In this document: positions 6,458-14,837 of the stretch, one piece after another | Layout: the number at the start of each line of letters is the position of its first letter | How positions within the stretch are numbered: the first letter of the stretch is position 1 | Source of the DNA: Candidatus Pacearchaeota archaeon | GTDB lineage: Archaea > Nanoarchaeota > Nanoarchaeia > Pacearchaeales > GW2011-AR1 | DNA length: 31,862 nt | Assembly: GCA_023228245.1 (NCBI GenBank) | Contig: JALOBN010000033.1 | Location: forward strand, 1 to 31,862 | Reading direction: 5' to 3' | Made by a program: the position numbers and the translations under genes | Notes under the pieces: generated by a model | Seen by the model: only the letters and a program-made list of their open reading frames with translations | The model's database searches: none | What the model was told of the DNA's origin: nothing

Positions 6458-7640
6458 GAGCGGAAAGACTGAAATTCAGCAATATTGTGCAGTCAAGGCG
6501 ATTAAGCAACTCCCCCCCGGTAATATCCAGTTCATAGGCAAGACGCTTGGCGCGCTTAGGCGCAATTTCATAGTTCCATTACAATTGAAATTTCCAGGTC
6601 ATGTAAAATACAATAGCAGCACCAAGACGCTTCGCATATTTGGGCGTGAGTGCTGGGTGGAAGGAGCCACCAACGAAGGCGCAATCGAGCGCATCCAAGG
6701 CGAGTCCTTGATAGCGGCGTTTGGTGATGAGGTAGTTACCTGGCCCCAGAACTTCTATGAGATGCTTGATACAAGGCTATCCGATTCCGGGTCGATCTTC
6801 GTCGGATCAATGAATCCGGGCCCGCCTCAGCACTATATCAAGAGACTCATAGACAGAGAAGAAGAACTTGGTTTGGCCCTTGATGGTAGAAAAGAACTTC
6901 GGCCTTGGCGTTTTGTTCTTGATGAAAACACATTTCTCGATCCTTCTTATATCGCGTCACTGAAAAAGAAATATCCGAGAGGAACCGTTCTTTATCGCAG
7001 ATTCATAGAGGGGCTGTGGGTAGCTGCGGAAGGCCGGGTTTATAGCTTCTTTGAAGAAGATCCCAACGCCGGTTATGTGGTCACAACCGTCCCTGATAAT
7101 TTTATTCAGTTTCTTGTGGGCATGGATTATGGAATCAGTAACCCTTTCTGTGCTGCTCTCTGGGGCCTGTCTGGGGGCATTTGGTACTGTCTGAAAGAAG
7201 TATATTGGGATTCCAAGGCAGAACAGAAACAAAAGACCAATTCGGAATATATAGAAGACCTGGCGCGGCTCTGTTATTGGAATGAGAAGCCCGTTTTTCC
7301 ACAGAGAATTTTGGTCCCGCCTGAGGAGCCAGGATTCCAGCGAGAGATAACCCGAAGCAAGTTTCCGCAACTTTCCAAAGTGCACGATGCCGACAATGCT
7401 ATCCTTCCCGGCGTCGAAGATGTCACCACGCTCCTATCACTTGGGCGCTTGAAGATTTACCACAAGTGCGAGAAAACCATTTGGGGCCTAAATGATCTCC
7501 GATGGGACGAAAAGAAGCAAGCACAAGGCATTGACATGTTTATGAAGGGTGGGTCCGGCGCACCGGACCACAGCGCAGACATGACCCGCTACCTAGCACG
7601 GCGAGCAATTAAGGACATTCGGCAGATGAGGCTTATATGA
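6372..7640 (+). CDS. terL: Terminase large subunit
   Basis: A 422-residue packaging motor and nuclease. Residues 5-30 carry the usual N-terminal Q motif region (LPKQAQVYQ). Walker A is GSVRSGKT (Gly26-Thr33). Walker B ends in Asp119-Glu120 (LIAAFGDE). A coupling motif follows (SMNP, 146-149). The C-terminal RNase H-like nuclease begins at GMDYG (Asp252), and its last acidic motif is DHSAD (Asp399, Asp403). The second acidic position appears as an EE pair (LVPPEEPG), slightly unlike the usual Asp. Length fits the PBSX/terminase-6 type. It acts with the small subunit and portal to cut and pump DNA into proheads. The stop overlaps the portal start. Confidence 0.95.
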   Translation: MPPLFLPKQAQVYQDCLKTRQTLMYGSVRSGKTEIQQYCAVKAIKQLPPGNIQFIGKTLGALRRNFIVPLQLKFPGHVKYNSSTKTLRIFGRECWVEGATNEGAIERIQGESLIAAFGDEVVTWPQNFYEMLDTRLSDSGSIFVGSMNPGPPQHYIKRLIDREEELGLALDGRKELRPWRFVLDENTFLDPSYIASLKKKYPRGTVLYRRFIEGLWVAAEGRVYSFFEEDPNAGYVVTTVPDNFIQFLVGMDYGISNPFCAALWGLSGGIWYCLKEVYWDSKAEQKQKTNSEYIEDLARLCYWNEKPVFPQRILVPPEEPGFQREITRSKFPQLSKVHDADNAILPGVEDVTTLLSLGRLKIYHKCEKTIWGLNDLRWDEKKQAQGIDMFMKGGSGAPDHSADMTRYLARRAIKDIRQMRLI

Positions 7641-9004
7641 TTTATGACATAGATTCCATCATTTTCAAAGGCGCTTATTGGCCGCCTCGCGATGAAGCCG
7701 AAGGCCGCTTAAAACTCTATCAACAAAATCAAGACCTCTTTGATGGCAATCATACCAAAGTATATACTGGTCTGCTTCGCCTTTTTCATGCCAGTGCCGC
7801 CGAACATCAGAAGATCATTCTCATTCTGAATCTGCATCGCCGCCTATCGACATTTTGGCCCGATATCTTGATTGGTGAGAAGCCCGAAATCAAGGTATCA
7901 GAAGGCAATCAGAACGCCATAGATCAATTGCTCATAGATTCGTCCGCCTGGCAGGAGACCTATAAAGCCCTCATCGACATGTCTCGGTTCGGGGTCGGGC
8001 CCATCAAGGCATATAAGGATGATATGGGCGAGCCACATGTGCAAGCCATCGCGCCTTCCCGCTGGTATCCAGTGCAAAATGCATCAGGGCAGATAGAAGA
8101 ACACCTATTGGCTTGGACTTCCTCAGAATTTATAGACCATGTTCTGCAAACCTACCTGCATTGTGAGATCCATCGCAAAGGCGAGGTCGAGACAAGAAAG
8201 TATGCGATCAAGGATAATAAGATTGCCTCCGATGCATACGATATTGAGATAGATCAGACGGGCATTAACGACTATCTGCTAGTGCCATTCCTGAACCTGA
8301 CCACCACAACTGACCAATGGGGGTGCGATGACTATACGCCGCTCGATCCTATCATCAAGCGGATGGAAACAAGGCTAACCCGGATGGGAAGAATCCTTGA
8401 TGCTCATAGCGAACCGCTTATGGGAGTGCCCGAAGACTCTGTAACCAAAGACCCAATCACCGGCGAGTTGCATTATGATAGCAATCTCAAGGTCATTCCA
8501 ATGGCAGAAGGCCAGGAGAAGCCCTTCTATGTCGAATGGAATGGGCAAATGGCGGCGGGATTCCAGGAACTGGACTTCTTGATGAATCAGTTTTACACGA
8601 TCTCTGAGACCTGCCCTCAAGCATTCGGGCAATCATTGAGCGGCAGCATGGGCGGATCTGGATCAGCCGAATCTGGCACCTCATTGCGCCTCCGCATGAT
8701 GGCCCCACTCAAGCGAGTCGAGCGCCTTCGCCTGAACATCGATCCAGCTCTCAAAAAGCTCATTTGGCTGCTGGCAACTCTGAAAGGCATCGCTATTACC
8801 CCGCAAGAGATTAGCATCAACTGGAAAGATGGCCTCCCACAAGATGAGGCGGAACAATCCAGGATCGAATCTACAGATGTTATGGCAGGAATAACAAGCA
8901 GGAAAGCCGCTGCAATGCGAAGATATGGATGGACGAAGGAACAAGTGGCAGATGATCAGAAGCAGATACTTGAAGAATTGCCATTGCAAGGATCAATGAT
9001 ATGA
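7637..9004 (+). CDS. Portal protein (SPP1 gp6-like)
   Basis: A 455-residue protein joined to the terminase by an ATGA overlap. It has the portal layout: an N-terminal alpha/beta wing part (EKPEIKVSEGNQNAIDQLL, then RFGVGPIKAYKDDMGEPHV), a central clip/stem region, and a long C-terminal helix (GTSLRLRMMAPLKRVERL) with acidic end. Family members form a dodecameric ring at one capsid vertex, through which DNA passes and to which the terminase and adaptor bind. Size and gene position agree. The expected minor head protein is not next to it but at 20941. Confidence 0.9.
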   Translation: MIYDIDSIIFKGAYWPPRDEAEGRLKLYQQNQDLFDGNHTKVYTGLLRLFHASAAEHQKIILILNLHRRLSTFWPDILIGEKPEIKVSEGNQNAIDQLLIDSSAWQETYKALIDMSRFGVGPIKAYKDDMGEPHVQAIAPSRWYPVQNASGQIEEHLLAWTSSEFIDHVLQTYLHCEIHRKGEVETRKYAIKDNKIASDAYDIEIDQTGINDYLLVPFLNLTTTTDQWGCDDYTPLDPIIKRMETRLTRMGRILDAHSEPLMGVPEDSVTKDPITGELHYDSNLKVIPMAEGQEKPFYVEWNGQMAAGFQELDFLMNQFYTISETCPQAFGQSLSGSMGGSGSAESGTSLRLRMMAPLKRVERLRLNIDPALKKLIWLLATLKGIAITPQEISINWKDGLPQDEAEQSRIESTDVMAGITSRKAAAMRRYGWTKEQVADDQKQILEELPLQGSMI

Positions 9005-9096
9005 AGCCACCTATATATTCCAAGATAATCGAAGACATGCTTGCTTATGCAGCATGTAAACCGAAGGGCAAAGGCAAGAAACCTAAGCCTAAATAG
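9001..9096 (+). CDS. Small lysine-rich peptide
   Basis: A 31-residue peptide starting in an ATGA overlap with the portal gene. A helix (YSKIIEDMLAYAACK) precedes a basic tail of KPKGK repeats. It converges with the minus-strand gene at 9089, overlapping by 8 nt. It may be a real coupled gene or simply an open frame; no function. Confidence 0.4.
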   Translation: MKPPIYSKIIEDMLAYAACKPKGKGKKPKPK

Positions 9097-9289
9097 GTTT
9101 CTCCTCAAGCGCGCGGATAATTTCAGAAAGTCCGTAAAGCTGATCTGCCATCGGGCCTTTGTTTAATCTATCCATCCGTTCTCGTTGCCATCTCGGCAAC
9201 TTGTTCATGCCATCGTACAATTCTTTATCAGATATTTTTATGATTATGGTTCTAACGTGATTTAAATCATCCGAAAATTCGTAGTGCAT
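9089..9289 (-). CDS. Antisense small hypothetical protein (moron)
   Basis: A 66-residue protein with an N-terminal beta part (MHYEFSDDLNHVRTIIIKIS) and a charged helical remainder (ELYDGMNKLPRWQRERMDRLNK...IIRALEE). No family recognised. It lies on the minus strand between portal and scaffold, with its own BRE/TATA promoter 27-28 nt before the ATG and no Shine-Dalgarno, so it should be expressed independently as a leaderless mRNA. Its stop overlaps the end of the plus-strand peptide gene. The promoter is the main evidence that the frame is real. Confidence 0.6.
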   Translation of the reverse strand: MHYEFSDDLNHVRTIIIKISDKELYDGMNKLPRWQRERMDRLNKGPMADQLYGLSEIIRALEEKPI

Positions 9290-9310
9290 ACAATAATAAT
9301 CACAATCATA

Positions 9311-9327
9311 AGTCTTAAAACTTTCGG
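9311..9327 (-). promoter_or_regulatory. Archaeal promoter (BRE + TATA), minus strand
   Basis: Read on the minus strand: CCGAAAG followed by TTTTAAGA. The TATA centre is 27-28 nt from the first base of the ATG at 9289. The same design recurs at 20629-20645, 22294-22310 and 25104-25120. Confidence 0.6.
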
Positions 9328-9391
9328 TCTTTGAATCGTCCGTTATCGATTCTACTCGCTGCTAACTTGCGTTAAAGTTTAGGTGAATTCC

Positions 9392-9967
9392 ATGACAGAA
9401 CAAGAGCTTAATGGCGGGACTCAGCCGCCAGCGAAAAACACTGAGGCTGCGGCAAACCCGTCAGAGCCGAATGAATCTGATGATATCAAGTTTACTCCCG
9501 AACAGCAAAAGCGACTTGGAAAACTTCTCTCAGCGGAGCGCGATAAGGTTAGAGATCAGTTCAAAGACTATGATGAACTGAAGACCAAGCTCAGAGAGAT
9601 AGAGAAGTCCAAGCTCACTGAATCGCAACGGCTCCAGCAGGAACGCGATGATGCTATCAAGGAAAAGGATGCTCTAAGCAAGAAAGTTGAGAAGTTGGGC
9701 GCGGTCGAACTGCGAACCAAGCTATTCGCCGACTTCCGAACCAAGGACGGCCAGGGTCTTCCAAGCCACTTGATAAAGTATGTGACTGGCAAGGACGAAG
9801 CATCCATTACCGCGAGCATCGAGTCCATTGCGACTGATTTTGGAGCCAAGTTAGGCAAAAAGCAATCGATCGGCAGTCCCACGCCTCCGGGCAGCGAAAG
9901 GGCAACTGGCAAGCATGATTTCATCAATGCACAGATCTTGTCTGCCGCTGGTTATGGGAGCCGATAA
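9392..9967 (+). CDS. Capsid scaffolding protein (DUF4355/gp20-like)
   Basis: A 191-residue acidic, coiled-coil protein between portal and major capsid, the standard place for a scaffold. A disordered N terminus (residues 1-35) is followed by FTPEQQKRLGKLLSAERDKV and a long heptad-like coil (about 45-110, rich in E, K and L). The C-terminal domain ends in HDFINAQILSAAG, resembling the capsid-binding ends of phage scaffolds. Scaffolds guide prohead assembly and leave or are degraded. ATG 9392 is preferred over the GTG at 9383 because AGGTG at 9381 is then correctly spaced. Confidence 0.8.
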   Translation: MTEQELNGGTQPPAKNTEAAANPSEPNESDDIKFTPEQQKRLGKLLSAERDKVRDQFKDYDELKTKLREIEKSKLTESQRLQQERDDAIKEKDALSKKVEKLGAVELRTKLFADFRTKDGQGLPSHLIKYVTGKDEASITASIESIATDFGAKLGKKQSIGSPTPPGSERATGKHDFINAQILSAAGYGSR

Positions 9968-9982
9968 TATGAGGTTTCTTAG

Positions 9983-10999
9983 ATGACCACAAATTCGACA
10001 GATTACAATAATGTAGTCGGCAGGGCAGGCGTTAGCAACCTGATCCCGACTGAATATGCGAAGGAGATCATCCAGACCGCTGTAGAGGGCTCTTTCACCC
10101 TCCCACAGATGACCAGGCTCAATGATATGCCTACCAAGGTTAGGCAGCTTCCGGTCATGAGCCTGTACCCAACTGCCTACTTCGTGTCTGGCGAGCCGGG
10201 AACCGACGTGGGGGCGTCCTATGCGGACGGTCTGAAGAAGACCACGAAGCAGAATTGGACCTATTCTACCATCACTGCCGAGGAGCTTGCCGTTGTCGTG
10301 CCAATTCCCGCCGCTGTCATTGATGATGCTGCCGGCGGAGGCTATGACATTTGGGGCGAAACCGCTCCCCGGCTCGCGGAGGCCATCGCCAAGACTATCG
10401 ATGCTGCCATTATTCACGGCACCAATAAGCCGACCTCATGGCCAAATGGCATCGTGACCGATGCTACCAGCAAGTCGCAGGTTGTGGACAAGTCCGACAG
10501 CGTGGGATCCGGCAAGACATTCGCCGACCTATACGATGCTATCCTTGGCGAAGGCGGCCTGTTCAGCTTTGTTGAAGCCGATGGCTACGATGTGAATGGT
10601 GTCGTGGCCGCACTCTCCCAGAAGGCCGCTCTCAGGGGCATAAGAGGTTCCGATGGTCAGCTCATCTTCCAGAACGACATGACAAGCCCGTCTAAGATGT
10701 CTCTGGCAGGCATCCCCATCTCATTCCCGAGAAATGGTGCTCTCGACCCGTCCGCTGCCCTCATGATCGTGGGCGACTGGAAGAAGGCGGTTTACTGCTG
10801 GAGACAGGACATCACCTACAAGATCTTTGATCAGGGCGTCATCACAGATGACAGCGGCACCGTGATCTTCAACCTCCTGCAACAGGATATGCTCGCCATG
10901 AGGGTCACATGCAGGCTTGGATGGCAGTTGCCCAACCCCGAGAACCAGATCCAGACCACCGATGCAAGCAGATATCCATTTGCTCTGCTGAAGCCTTGA
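9983..10999 (+). CDS. Major capsid protein, HK97 fold
   Basis: A 338-residue protein with the HK97-type pattern. The N-terminal arm (NLIPTEYAKEIIQTAVEGS) leads into an E-loop-like part (SGEPGTDVGASYADGL) and the spine/P-domain segment ITAEELAVVVPIPAAVIDDA. The long spine helix (APRLAEAIAKTIDAAIIHGT) is clear, and the A-domain follows (SLAGIPISFPRNG). The end DMLAMRVTCRLGWQL is typical of the last P-domain strand. A separate scaffold upstream fits the absence of a long delta domain. No prohead protease gene is seen nearby. A GAGGT ribosome binding site precedes the ATG. Confidence 0.92.
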   Translation: MTTNSTDYNNVVGRAGVSNLIPTEYAKEIIQTAVEGSFTLPQMTRLNDMPTKVRQLPVMSLYPTAYFVSGEPGTDVGASYADGLKKTTKQNWTYSTITAEELAVVVPIPAAVIDDAAGGGYDIWGETAPRLAEAIAKTIDAAIIHGTNKPTSWPNGIVTDATSKSQVVDKSDSVGSGKTFADLYDAILGEGGLFSFVEADGYDVNGVVAALSQKAALRGIRGSDGQLIFQNDMTSPSKMSLAGIPISFPRNGALDPSAALMIVGDWKKAVYCWRQDITYKIFDQGVITDDSGTVIFNLLQQDMLAMRVTCRLGWQLPNPENQIQTTDASRYPFALLKP

Positions 11000-11008
11000 G
11001 GTGGAAAG

Positions 11009-11917
11009 ATGAGATATCTTTCTATCCTTTTGGTCATGCTGCTTATCGGTGGCATGGCAGGGGCGGCTTGGTATCCGAGATCAGAAGACTATAACACCAC
11101 GGGCGACGTGAATGCCGATAACGGGAATTTCACCGGAGATGTCACTATAGCAGGTGCCCTCGGATACGGTACAAATATTTCCGATGGCAAGATCTCAGAA
11201 TCTCTTTGGGTAGACGATGGACTCCAAGTAACAGGCACATCTGCCCTAAACGAGACCACGGCAACCAACATAACAGCCACCGGTACCATAACTGGGGCAT
11301 TGACCGGCACGGCTTCCAGGATTCCGCTTGGAACCTTCATAGATACTTCATACGGTCTGAAAAATTCCACTGCCAATAAAGCGCAGGTGAACCTTACTTC
11401 AAACGATGGACTTGAATTCGGCACAGGTGCCGCGCTTGGATCACTCGGCGTTAAGACCGGTGACGGGCTGGATACCGGAGCAACCGGTGTCCTGGTGGAT
11501 GTCACCGACTTCTTGGACACGAATTATGGCCTGACCGAAAGTACCAATGATGTCAGAGTCAACCTTTCGACCTCTTCCGGACTTGAATTCGGCACAGGGG
11601 CAACTCAGGGCGCTCTTAAGATCGATCCAGCAGATGCTTCTATCACGCTTGCGGCGGGTGGCGCTTCGGTCCGGTCTGCCATGATCAAGCGCACATTGGT
11701 CACGGGCACCGCAGCCGCCACCAATGTCACGGTTTCGGGCATGGCGACTGGCGACGAATTGATTTCTGTCGTGGCTTATACCACCGCAATAGCAATCGCT
11801 TCAATGGCCGATAGGACTTCAGAGTATGCTGTAGGAAGTGGAATACTCACCAAGGGCGCTGGCACCAATGAAACTGGTAATCAGCTCGATATCATGTGGC
11901 TGGACAGGACGGCATGA
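11009..11917 (+). CDS. Secreted, sequon-rich virion or surface protein
   Basis: A 302-residue protein with a clear signal peptide (residues 1-19, MRYLSILLVMLLIGGMAGA). Beta-rich Gly/Thr/Asn-rich repeats follow, including two similar units with the segment GLEFGTGA. Ten N-x-S/T sequons are present (for example NTT, NFT, NIS, NIT, NLT, NVT), as in archaeal N-glycosylated surface proteins. The C-terminal domain (about 220-302) is compact (SGMATGDELISVVAYTTA). Its place just after the major capsid gene suggests a head fibre or decoration protein, but a signal peptide is unusual for that. A host-surface role such as superinfection exclusion is the alternative. Both are inference. Confidence 0.75.
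   Translation: MRYLSILLVMLLIGGMAGAAWYPRSEDYNTTGDVNADNGNFTGDVTIAGALGYGTNISDGKISESLWVDDGLQVTGTSALNETTATNITATGTITGALTGTASRIPLGTFIDTSYGLKNSTANKAQVNLTSNDGLEFGTGAALGSLGVKTGDGLDTGATGVLVDVTDFLDTNYGLTESTNDVRVNLSTSSGLEFGTGATQGALKIDPADASITLAAGGASVRSAMIKRTLVTGTAAATNVTVSGMATGDELISVVAYTTAIAIASMADRTSEYAVGSGILTKGAGTNETGNQLDIMWLDRTA
11408..11598 (+). repeat. Intragenic repeat (20-nt exact copies)
   Basis: ggacttgaattcggcacagg occurs at 11408-11427 and 11579-11598, 171 nt (57 codons) apart in the same frame. It marks the repeated beta unit of the secreted protein. Confidence 0.8.
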
Positions 11918-12087
11918 GCATGGATCTCATCACCAAGAAGCCAATGGCTCTAGGAACCGTGCAAATTCCCGTCGGCACCGAGATATCTGGCATCCCCGAC
12001 AAAGAGGCCAAACTTCTCGCATCCAGGGGGCTGGTCAGCATCAAGGAAGAGCCGAAGAGAGCGAAGAAGGGCGAAAGCTCTTCTTAA
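11914..12087 (+). CDS. Small head-associated hypothetical protein
   Basis: A 57-residue protein: a short beta part (GTVQIPVGTEISGIPD), then DKEAKLLASRGLVSI, then a lysine-rich tail. This is a common shape among small proteins encoded next to phage capsid genes. No precise family is assigned. The start at 11914 overlaps the previous TGA; a second ATG at 11920 is also possible. The protein at 17164 has a comparable layout (strand, acidic helix, GLRWVAP). Confidence 0.55.
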   Translation: MSMDLITKKPMALGTVQIPVGTEISGIPDKEAKLLASRGLVSIKEEPKRAKKGESSS

Positions 12088-12106
12088 TTATTTTTAGGTG
12101 ATAATA

Positions 12107-12646
12107 ATGGTAGATACCGCAGTTGCATCTAGCTACATAACCACGATCGAAGATCTTGAGGCTCGCATTGGCGCAGACCCTCGCTCCGCTGCAATTGCTT
12201 TGAAGGCCGCAGACAGCACGACCCAAACCTGGTATCTGCAAAAGGCTACGAAAATTATAGACGCGCTGCCATTGAAAGGCAGTACCTACAATTATATTGA
12301 TAGAACTTCACCATCAACTGACGAACAAGAGAGACAATTTCCGAGAGTCATAAACGAAAGAGCGGTAGACTGGGACGATGATACGAGCACGGCGGTTGTG
12401 CCCGAAGATGTAAAAGACGCGTGTGTTGAAGAAGCAATAGCTCTCTATGATTTCTATGTATCTTCGCCTGGCGACCAAAAGCGCCGAAAGCTCCAAGATC
12501 AAGGTGTAAAAAGCTTCTCAGTAGGCAAGCTATCAGAAAGCTATGGTACTCGTGGCACTTCATCCAAATGGAAAGGCCTGCATAGTCAGGAAGCTTATGA
12601 TCTCATGAAGCAATATATAGCGGGCGCAGTGAGGCCGATTCCGTGA
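12107..12646 (+). CDS. Head-tail adaptor (connector) protein
   Basis: A 179-residue helical protein of the gp6/gp15-like adaptor type. It begins with TTIEDLEARIG, then a helix with LQKATKIIDALPLKG, the characteristic Q-x-x-FPR segment (QERQFPR), and a second helix pair (VPEDVKDACVEEAIALYDFY), ending with LMKQYIAG. Adaptors form a dodecameric ring under the portal. ATG 12107 is used because AGGTG lies 6 nt upstream; the GTG at 12098 belongs to that site. The end overlaps the next GTG start. Confidence 0.7.
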   Translation: MVDTAVASSYITTIEDLEARIGADPRSAAIALKAADSTTQTWYLQKATKIIDALPLKGSTYNYIDRTSPSTDEQERQFPRVINERAVDWDDDTSTAVVPEDVKDACVEEAIALYDFYVSSPGDQKRRKLQDQGVKSFSVGKLSESYGTRGTSSKWKGLHSQEAYDLMKQYIAGAVRPIP

Positions 12647-13191
12647 TTGAAAGTTATCTCAATCAGAGCGCTTCAAAGGTGGTTCTGTCTAATCATACTC
12701 TTTTCGATGGCACCACATCCGCATCTATCACGCTCACGGGAAACAAGCCGTCGGTTACATTCAAGTGCTCTATAACACTCTCGCCGGTAACCGGCCACAC
12801 CGATTGCGTTGGTGATGTTTATATTAACTCTGAAAAAATAAGCTTCCTTCAAGCAACTACCAAGACCACGACGACCAATCTAACCGCCTTGCCCACCATC
12901 ACAACCTCAAATCTGGATTGCCACATAAAAATAACCTGCATAGATACAGGCAATGCTCCAATCCAAGATGAAAACTTGACCTCAATCGCGATTCGCCTCG
13001 AAAAGTACGATTCTGGCTATTATGATTCAACGGGGCTTTGGAAGAAAACGGATACTCAGATACTAAGCCAAACGTTGTTATCCATCGGCGATAAAGTGCG
13101 CTATGGCACTACCGATTATACTATCCGAAAAGTCGAGGATAACCCAGATCTCGGCGGCATAACCGAATTTTATTCCTATCTAGCAAATTGA
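12643..13191 (+). CDS. Putative head-closure (neck) protein with N-terminal beta domain
   Basis: A 182-residue protein starting at GTG in a GTGA overlap with the adaptor. Residues 1-120 are a Thr/Ser-rich beta domain (TLFDGTTSASITLTG). The C-terminal 50 residues (LLSIGDKVRYGTTDYTIRKVED) match the SH3-like beta barrel seen in phage head-closure proteins such as SPP1 gp16. Position right after the adaptor supports this. The extra N-terminal domain is unlike typical short stoppers (about 110 residues). Confidence 0.5.
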   Translation: MIESYLNQSASKVVLSNHTLFDGTTSASITLTGNKPSVTFKCSITLSPVTGHTDCVGDVYINSEKISFLQATTKTTTTNLTALPTITTSNLDCHIKITCIDTGNAPIQDENLTSIAIRLEKYDSGYYDSTGLWKKTDTQILSQTLLSIGDKVRYGTTDYTIRKVEDNPDLGGITEFYSYLAN

Positions 13192-13224
13192 TTACCGGCT
13201 GAAGTAGCGGCGGAGATGAACATT

Positions 13225-13953
13225 ATGGTAGCACCGGAAGAAAAGAGATTTGGCAATTCTATAACAGGATTTATCCTGTATGCAAAATCGACTGTGGACG
13301 ATACATTGACGGCGGTAAAGGTAAATCCGACAACCGGGGCGCTGGAGATCGGCAATCCAACTGGTGCAGCCCTCGCCAGCCACCAAGCCACGCAAATTGC
13401 GGCTGAGCAAAGCATCGATGGCAAACTGCCCGCGCTTGTGAACGCACAAGTCCCGGTCCAGGCGGGCTATAAAACCAAAATCATAACCCTAACATTCACC
13501 TGCATGGACGCCACAAGTCAATATGATGCAGTGGGTGCATTGGCCGAGGTTCCAAATTTTGCTTCCGCCGTTGGCCGAGGCGCAACTATCCGAAGAATCT
13601 GGATGGAGCTGAATAATAATGCTATCTTCCCTCAATTTGAGCTTCATTTCTTCAAGGCGAGCGATGTTACTGTAGCTGCCGATAATGTTACTTGGACATC
13701 TATAGCTGCTGAATTCGCCAAGAGAGCTGGATATATCATCATGCCCACTATGGCAAAGCCCGCTGGAAGTGGCACGATTGATCTTGTCAGATGTCAGTCA
13801 GATGATTATGGGCAAGCTCTAAACATGCAAATTACCTGTGATAGTGACAAAACTTCTCTCTGGTGCAAGCCCAAATTGCTGACTTCTGGAATTTCATTCG
13901 CCGCAACTCCTGGTAATACCTTGAAAGTCATGCTAGAAATCGAGCAGAGCTGA
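13225..13953 (+). CDS. Beta-rich virion structural protein
   Basis: A 242-residue protein (from ATG 13225, chosen because GGAG at 13212 is 9 nt away; ATG 13216 lies too close). It starts KRFGNSITGFILYAKSTVDD. A region with two Ala/Gln-rich helical turns (SHQATQIAAEQSIDGKLPAL) leads to a globular beta domain (KIITLTFTCMDATSQYDAVG...IRRIWMELNNN...FELHFFKA). A helix-then-beta-sandwich layout like this is common in phage and archaeal virus surface or appendage proteins. It opens the receptor-binding/cargo island, so a capsid or tail appendage is likely (inference). Confidence 0.5.
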   Translation: MVAPEEKRFGNSITGFILYAKSTVDDTLTAVKVNPTTGALEIGNPTGAALASHQATQIAAEQSIDGKLPALVNAQVPVQAGYKTKIITLTFTCMDATSQYDAVGALAEVPNFASAVGRGATIRRIWMELNNNAIFPQFELHFFKASDVTVAADNVTWTSIAAEFAKRAGYIIMPTMAKPAGSGTIDLVRCQSDDYGQALNMQITCDSDKTSLWCKPKLLTSGISFAATPGNTLKVMLEIEQS

Positions 13954-13955
13954 TC

Positions 13956-14837
13956 ATGTCTCTCAGAGGAAGACGGCACGATGGTGGCGGAGGACAGAAC
14001 GAACTGATCTTCTTCTATACCAGCGACGCCAGCGCATCCTTCGATCCCACAATCACCACCAGCATATCCACCGATGTCTATTGGGCACCTGATGACGGGC
14101 CTGTCACCAAGACCACGGGCACCACGCACGCATTCTCTTATACGCCTGGGGCAGGGAGCCATAGATGCAAGGTGACTGTGGCATCAGGATTGCCGTTGAT
14201 ATCTGCATGGGACATAAATTCAGATGCATTGACGGGCATCATCAATGCCCGCAAAGCCAAATTAAATGGAATATTATATATGTATCTGAATACATCTTTG
14301 AAAGTTGATTTGCGCGAGTTCCCAAATGCGTACTGGATAGATTTTGGATGCATATCACCTGCTCGTGGAATTGTTGGAAATCCAGAATCATTGAGTCCGA
14401 CCATCCAGATCCTCTATCTAGCCTATACTGGTGTGACTGGATCGATGCAAGATTTTCCGGCATCAATACAATTCCTGCGGATAGACCACACTGCTATCAC
14501 GGCATCATCAATTTCTCATCTTGTAGATATCAATGACATCAGGATGTTTGACATGTCTTGGACCTCAGACGACATGGATGTTGTCCTCGACTCCGTGTAT
14601 TTGGCGCGGGCAAATTACACCAATGCCAACCCAAAAATGCAGATTCTTACGGGGAATGCGACACCATCCGGAAATTATGCTGCCCCCCCAGTTGATGAAT
14701 CCAGCAATTCCGATTGGATATACGACGCGGGCGTGGGACACCATTGGTCGCTTACAGGCAATGCGAAAAGATGGTATCTTGTGCATGGACCAGATCGTGG
14801 GACCTCCGATGTATTCAACCGTTGGCAGATAACATGA
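13956..14837 (+). CDS. LRR-like virion appendage protein
   Basis: A 293-residue protein. The glycine-rich N terminus (RGRRHDGGGGQNEL) is followed by a PKD/Ig-like segment (DVYWAPDDGPVTKTTGTT to SHRCKVTV). Residues 85-235 read like irregular leucine-rich repeats (IQILYLAYTGVTGSMQDFP, IQFLRIDHTAITASSI, IRMFDMSWTS). The C terminus is rich in Gly, Asn and Trp. LRR/BspA-like proteins in virion regions usually contact the host surface. It overlaps the next gene (tailspike candidate) by 4 nt, suggesting paired receptor-binding factors (inference). Confidence 0.55.
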   Translation: MSLRGRRHDGGGGQNELIFFYTSDASASFDPTITTSISTDVYWAPDDGPVTKTTGTTHAFSYTPGAGSHRCKVTVASGLPLISAWDINSDALTGIINARKAKLNGILYMYLNTSLKVDLREFPNAYWIDFGCISPARGIVGNPESLSPTIQILYLAYTGVTGSMQDFPASIQFLRIDHTAITASSISHLVDINDIRMFDMSWTSDDMDVVLDSVYLARANYTNANPKMQILTGNATPSGNYAAPPVDESSNSDWIYDAGVGHHWSLTGNAKRWYLVHGPDRGTSDVFNRWQIT

